Source: Abditibacteriales bacterium (GTDB taxonomy: Bacteria > Armatimonadota > Abditibacteriia > Abditibacteriales > JANWYM01). From it: 10,196 nucleotides of DNA. The stretch spans positions 1 through 10,196 of the forward strand of contig JANWYM010000106.1 of NCBI GenBank assembly GCA_025055355.1. The letters run 5' to 3'. Below, in pieces: positions 6,818-10,196 of the stretch. Positions within the stretch are counted from its first letter, which is position 1. Every line of letters starts with the position of its first letter. The notes beneath the pieces were generated by a model, which made no database searches, was not told the DNA's origin, and saw nothing but the letters and a program-made list of their open reading frames with translations. The translations under genes were made by a program, and so were the position numbers.

Positions 6818-6895
6818 TGAGGACGAGGGCGACTCTCATGCGATGGGGTGAACCGTTGGATTGATGGGTGGTTCCTCTACAATGTCCTGATCGCT

Positions 6896-8104
6896 TCACA
6901 TGTTGGCAAACACCTCGTCACACACTGCCACCGTCTGCTCAATGTCCTCCGCCGCGTGCGCCAAGGTGATGAAGGCGAGCCCGCCGCGACGGAAGAGAAC
7001 GCCGCGCTGCGCCGTCTCGCGGAGGAAAGTGTTCCAGAGGTGGTCGGTTTCAGCGGGCGTGTCGCCGTGAAATTCGATGAGGCTCATCGGCGCGAAACCG
7101 ACACAGCGGGCGGGGACGCCGTGCGCTTGCGCGGCGGCGTTGATGCCCGCCATCAGCCGCTCGCCCATCGTCCAGAGATGCTTGAAGACCTCGGGGTTGC
7201 GGTAGAGTTGCAGACAAACACGCGCCGCCGCGAGGCTGAGCGCTTCGCCGCCGTAGGTCGTGGAGATGATGAGCCGCTCCATAATTTGCATGACCTCACG
7301 TTTGCCGACGACGGCGGCGAGCGGCATCCCGTTGGCAATGCCTTTGGCGAAGCAGGCGAGGTCGGGCGTGACGCCGAAGAACTCCTGCGCTCCGCCGCGC
7401 GCCAGGCGGAAGCCGGTCACGATTTCATCAAAGATGAGCAACGCGCCGCGCGCGTCGCACAACTGCCGCACGCCTTGCAGAAACCCTGTGGCGGGCGGCG
7501 TCGTCTGTGTAGCGACCATGATCACAGCGGCGATGTCGTTCGGGTGCGCGTCGAAGGCGGCGCGCAAACTGTCGAGGTCGTTGTAGCGGAACGAGAGCAA
7601 ACAGGACGCTAACGCCTTCGGCACGCCGCCGTCGTTGCGTTCCACCGTCCAGTTATCGTGCCAGCCATGATAACCCCAATGGACGATTTTCTCCCGCCCC
7701 GTCAACGCTCGCGCAATCCGCGCCGCTGCTGAGGTCGCCTCCGCGCCCGACTTGAAAAACCGCACCATCTCCGCGCACGGCACCGCGTCAACGACCTCGC
7801 GGGCGACTTCCACCTCGAGCGGATAGAGCAGCCCGCTGAGCATCCCCTTGTCGAGTTGCTCGCGCACAGCGGCGTCCACCGTCGGGTCACCGTAACCCAG
7901 CGTGATAGGACCAAGTGCCTGCACGTAATCAATAAACTCGTTGCCGTCCACGTCCCACACGCGGCAACCTTTCGCTCGCTCAACGTAAATCGGCGTCTGG
8001 CCCAGCACGGCGGGGTTCGGACGTTTGTTGATGGTCTGCGACCCGCCGGGGATGAGGCGACGGGCTTCTTCAAACAGAGCAAGCGATTTGGCAAATTGTC
8101 GCAT
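6896..8104 (-). CDS. HemL-like class III PLP aminotransferase
   Basis: This 402-residue cytoplasmic PLP enzyme belongs to aminotransferase class III, closest in pattern to glutamate-1-semialdehyde aminomutase. Seen: IPGGSQTINKRP at the N-terminus, VWDVDGNEFIDYV, FFKSGAEATSAAARIARALTG, YHGWHD, Asp226 in IFDEIVTGFR (binds the pyridine nitrogen) and PLP lysine Lys254 in CFAKGIANGMP, 28 residues apart as in HemL. Against true HemL: the IIVEPVAG stretch is VIMVATQTTPP, the opening GGVNSPVR is GGSQTINK, and the late GTLSGNP loop is STTYGGEAL. It is therefore more likely a transaminase of unknown substrate, perhaps a sugar or 3-aminobutanoyl-CoA type. An ornithine or related transaminase feeding P5C is suggested only by the neighbours. 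ATG 8104 has GAGGTG four bases upstream, and a strong promoter precedes it. Confidence 0.85.
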   Translation of the reverse strand: MRQFAKSLALFEEARRLIPGGSQTINKRPNPAVLGQTPIYVERAKGCRVWDVDGNEFIDYVQALGPITLGYGDPTVDAAVREQLDKGMLSGLLYPLEVEVAREVVDAVPCAEMVRFFKSGAEATSAAARIARALTGREKIVHWGYHGWHDNWTVERNDGGVPKALASCLLSFRYNDLDSLRAAFDAHPNDIAAVIMVATQTTPPATGFLQGVRQLCDARGALLIFDEIVTGFRLARGGAQEFFGVTPDLACFAKGIANGMPLAAVVGKREVMQIMERLIISTTYGGEALSLAAARVCLQLYRNPEVFKHLWTMGERLMAGINAAAQAHGVPARCVGFAPMSLIEFHGDTPAETDHLWNTFLRETAQRGVLFRRGGLAFITLAHAAEDIEQTVAVCDEVFANM

Positions 8105-8126
8105 GACTCACCTCACGATAGGGCTT

Positions 8127-8155
8127 ATTCTACTCTGCCGCGCTGCGAGTGGCAA
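8127..8155 (-). promoter_or_regulatory. Sigma70-type promoter of the aminotransferase gene
   Basis: Minus strand TTGCCA (8155-8150, five of six) and TAGAAT (8132-8127, five of six) are 17 bases apart. The predicted start near 8120 gives a leader of about 15 bases containing GAGGTG (8114-8109). Confidence 0.6.
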
Positions 8156-8187
8156 ACGTCGTCTCCCCCATGTTATAATTTCATCCG
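8150..8187 (+). promoter_or_regulatory. queG promoter, leaderless type
   Basis: A perfect TATAAT lies at 8174-8179. Seven bases later comes the GTG (8187-8189) that starts QueG, so transcription should begin at or one base before the start codon. There is no Shine-Dalgarno sequence between. The only -35 candidate, TGGCAA at 8150-8155 (three of six, 18-base spacer), is the same six base pairs that form the divergent aminotransferase -35. Confidence 0.55.
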
Positions 8188-9335
8188 TGGACACCCTGAC
8201 GCATCGCATCAAAACCTACGCCCGCCGTTTGGGCTTCGACCTCGTGGGCGTCGCGCCCGCGCAGCCCGCAGCGCACGCCGATTTTTTGCGCCGCTGGGTG
8301 GACGCAGGCATGGCAGGCGAGATGCACTACATGACTCGCGACGTCGAGCGGCGCGTGAACCCGCAAGCTGTGCTGCCTGAGGCAAAGTCAGTGATCGTCG
8401 TCGCGCTGGACTACTCCTCCTCCCCCAACCACTCGACCCCCGCACCCCCTAACCATCCAACCGGTCGCATCGCCCGCTACGCGTGGGGCGACGACTATCA
8501 TGATGTGATGCGACAAAAACTGAACGCGCTTTTGGAGTTCGTGAAGGCGGAAGCAGGCGCAGAAGTTCAGGGCAAAATTTACGTGGACACCGGACCGGTG
8601 CTGGAGCGCGACATCGCCGCGCTGGCGGGCATCGGCTGGTTCGGGAAGAACACCAACCTCATCAACACGCGGCGCGGCTCATACTTTTTTCTTGGCGTCC
8701 TCCTGCTCGACCTCGCGCTGGACTACGATGAACCGAGTTGGACGGCGCACTGCGGCCGATGCACGGCTTGTTTGGACGCCTGCCCGACGCAGGCGTTCGT
8801 CGCGCCCTACGTGCTGGACGCGCGGCGGTGTATTTCGTATCTGACCATTGAACTCAAGGGCGCCATTCCCCGCGAACTGCGCCCGCAGATGGGCAGTTGG
8901 ATTTTCGGCTGCGATGTCTGTCAGGACGTTTGCCCGTGGAACCGCAAGCACGCGCAGCCGACCGATGAATCAGCGTTTTTCCCGCGTGAGGGTTTTGAGT
9001 CGCCGAACCTCATTGCATGGCTGCGCCTGACGCCCGACGAATTCCGCACGCGGTTCAAAGGCAGCCCCCTCCAACGCGCCAAACGGCGCGGCTTGCTGCG
9101 TAACATCGCTGTCGCGTTGGGCAACGCCAAAGACCCGTCCGCCGTTCCCGCCCTGATTGATGCGCTGCATGACGAAGAACCGTTGGTGCGGTCGCACGCG
9201 GCGTGGGCGTTGGGGCAAATCGGAACGGCAGCGGCGCGACAGGCGTTGGAGGAAGCGATGGCGACGGAGACCGATGAGAAAGTGCGGGAGGAGATAGCGT
9301 GGGCTATCAAAACGGTCGACGGGTCAGTTGACTGA
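8187..9335 (+). CDS. queG: Epoxyqueuosine reductase QueG
   Basis: QueG reduces epoxyqueuosine to queuosine at the wobble base of certain tRNAs, using cobalamin and two [4Fe-4S] clusters in the cytoplasm. The product has 382 residues, normal for the family. Seen: RRLGFDLVGVA near the start, catalytic Asp134 in YVDTGPVLERD, GIGWFGKN, the ferredoxin motif Cys189, Cys192, Cys195 and Cys199 with following Pro, Cys215 in RRCISYLT, and Cys242, Cys245 and Cys249 in CDVCQDVCPW. The C-terminal 70 residues form HEAT-like repeats (SAVPALIDALHDEEPLVRSHAAWALGQIG), as in longer QueG proteins. Residues 77-92 are an unusual Pro/Ser/Asn/His-rich insert before GRIARYAWG. The frame is open from 8025, but GTG 8187 is chosen: it gives the family N-terminus and sits just after a TATAAT box. 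Alone on this strand. Confidence 0.95.
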   Translation: MDTLTHRIKTYARRLGFDLVGVAPAQPAAHADFLRRWVDAGMAGEMHYMTRDVERRVNPQAVLPEAKSVIVVALDYSSSPNHSTPAPPNHPTGRIARYAWGDDYHDVMRQKLNALLEFVKAEAGAEVQGKIYVDTGPVLERDIAALAGIGWFGKNTNLINTRRGSYFFLGVLLLDLALDYDEPSWTAHCGRCTACLDACPTQAFVAPYVLDARRCISYLTIELKGAIPRELRPQMGSWIFGCDVCQDVCPWNRKHAQPTDESAFFPREGFESPNLIAWLRLTPDEFRTRFKGSPLQRAKRRGLLRNIAVALGNAKDPSAVPALIDALHDEEPLVRSHAAWALGQIGTAAARQALEEAMATETDEKVREEIAWAIKTVDGSVD

Positions 9336-9353
9336 TGCACCGATGCCCAAGGG

Positions 9354-10154
9354 TTAGAACGCAGCGATCAGCAGAACACCAAAGACAACGGCGTGAACCA
9401 TTTCTATCCATCCAATACGGCGGATGTCTTGGCTGCTGCCAGGCACGGTCAGCGCCCAGAAGATGCGGGGCAGCGCGACCATCAGCGCAACCGTCGCCAG
9501 CGGTGGCAGGGCGCGATGCCAGACGAGGACGAAGGCGCCGAGGATAACACCCAGATGGTAAAGCAAGGTGAGAGTCGCCCACCAGCGCGTCGCTTTGCCC
9601 ATCCGCCGCGCCGTGTGCATTTTGACGTAAGGTACGACGCCCGCGAAGTAGGCGAGGCAGAGCAACCACAGCCGCGCCGCCTCGGCGCTCCACGCGCCCA
9701 ACGTCGCGTAGTGGGCGGCTGGGGCAGCAAGCGTCAGAGCGAACACGCCCAGAAGTTCGCCGAACGTCGTGCGCTCTCGACGCTTGCGTACGAGCCACAG
9801 GTCGAACGCCATCAGTCCCCCTGTCAGAATCCCCAGCGGCAGCAGGTAGAACAACTTCCAGACAACGAGCAAGGGCACGCCGCAAACCGCCGCGCTGAGC
9901 GCGAGCCACAGGGCGAGGCGTTTCTGCGCCCGCTGACGCTCTGCGGGCAGCATCGCACCGTATCGCGCCAGCGGGAACAGGGCAGCCCGCAGGAACAACA
10001 AGCCCAAAAAAACGCCGCCAAGCAGCAGCGCAGCAGGGAAGGGGACGGACGCCGCGCCGTCCCTCTGTGCAGCCAATAACCCCACCAGGAGCGACACTAA
10101 CCCCACACCCCACGCGCCGTGCTCTTTGGGCTTTGCAGTAGCGGTTGCGCTCAT
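9354..10154 (-). CDS. YwiC-like integral membrane protein
   Basis: This 266-residue membrane protein has about eight or nine hydrophobic spans covering most of its length. The N-terminal KEHGAWGVGLVSLLVGL motif, just before the first span, is the mark of the YwiC-like family (Bacillus YwiC), whose function is not established. A basic cytoplasmic loop, PYVKMHTARRMGKATRW (about residues 173-189), is the other polar landmark; Tyr and Trp cluster at membrane edges. ATG 10154 is chosen: AAAGG lies about 9 bases upstream and the motif then starts near residue 10. An in-frame GTG at 10184 would add ten residues unlike the family. The stop codon is 18 bp from the end of queG, which converges on it, and no terminator hairpin is seen between the two. 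The 42 bases upstream (10155-10196) show no clear promoter. Confidence 0.82.
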   Translation of the reverse strand: MSATATAKPKEHGAWGVGLVSLLVGLLAAQRDGAASVPFPAALLLGGVFLGLLFLRAALFPLARYGAMLPAERQRAQKRLALWLALSAAVCGVPLLVVWKLFYLLPLGILTGGLMAFDLWLVRKRRERTTFGELLGVFALTLAAPAAHYATLGAWSAEAARLWLLCLAYFAGVVPYVKMHTARRMGKATRWWATLTLLYHLGVILGAFVLVWHRALPPLATVALMVALPRIFWALTVPGSSQDIRRIGWIEMVHAVVFGVLLIAAF

Positions 10155-10196
10155 ATCTGCACGCCTTTGCCGATAACTCGTCACTCAGATTCCGAT

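Noticed and set aside
6738..6899. N-terminal extension of proline dehydrogenase (54 residues)
   Set aside because: No ribosome site, low-complexity Arg/Thr composition, overlaps the aminotransferase stop codon; GAGGGAG precedes the ATG at 6737.
8025..8186. N-terminal extension of QueG (54 residues)
   Set aside because: Overlaps the divergent aminotransferase gene and both promoters; family alignment begins at the GTG at 8187.
9336..9353. Terminator between convergent queG and the YwiC-like gene
   Set aside because: Only 18 bases with no inverted repeat or T tract.
9307..10113. 268-codon minus-strand open frame overlapping the YwiC-like gene
   Set aside because: Arg/Ala/Cys-rich out-of-frame shadow; the other frame encodes a clean multi-span membrane protein with the EHGAWG motif.

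Overview
The window is GC-rich (roughly 60%) bacterial chromosome with ordinary, densely packed genes and short intergenic gaps. The gene content is a secreted GH5-like glycoside hydrolase, a proline-degradation pair, a class III aminotransferase, a queuosine enzyme and a YwiC-like membrane protein. Together with a palindromic repeat whose translation reads GEAPAEP...GSAGASPS, this would fit a free-living organoheterotroph of the Armatimonadota or Planctomycetota kind. That taxonomic guess is tentative: there is no rRNA or marker gene here.

Layout, left to right. (1) 1-405, minus: tandem-ACT-domain protein cut by the window edge, with its own promoter (435-463). (2) 489-3293, minus: 934-residue exported glycoside hydrolase. 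(3) 3294-3630: a 337-bp intergenic stretch with three structures in a row: a long palindrome, an interlocked pair of inverted repeats, and a short element with matched inverted ends. (4) 3631-5232, minus: L-glutamate gamma-semialdehyde (P5C) dehydrogenase. (5) 5233-5366: a gap holding a second element whose inverted ends match those downstream of the dehydrogenase gene. (6) 5367-6737, minus: PutA-like proline dehydrogenase. (7) 6896-8104, minus: HemL-like class III aminotransferase. (8) 8105-8186: divergent promoter region. (9) 8187-9335, plus: epoxyqueuosine reductase QueG, probably translated from a leaderless GTG. (10) 9354-10154, minus: YwiC-like membrane protein, convergent with queG.

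How the genes fit together: proline dehydrogenase and P5C dehydrogenase perform the two steps proline -> P5C/glutamate semialdehyde -> glutamate, and they are adjacent in the order of the two halves of a bifunctional PutA. The aminotransferase upstream may or may not belong with them. The hydrolase, ACT protein, QueG and YwiC-like protein look functionally unrelated to proline catabolism.

No phage, CRISPR, toxin-antitoxin, secretion or defence genes were seen. The most unusual signals are non-coding: four copies of a 15-bp motif (consensus TCTGyCAACGGATGA) arranged as two inverted pairs on either side of the P5C dehydrogenase gene, and a mutually exclusive or pseudoknotted fold upstream of the hydrolase gene.
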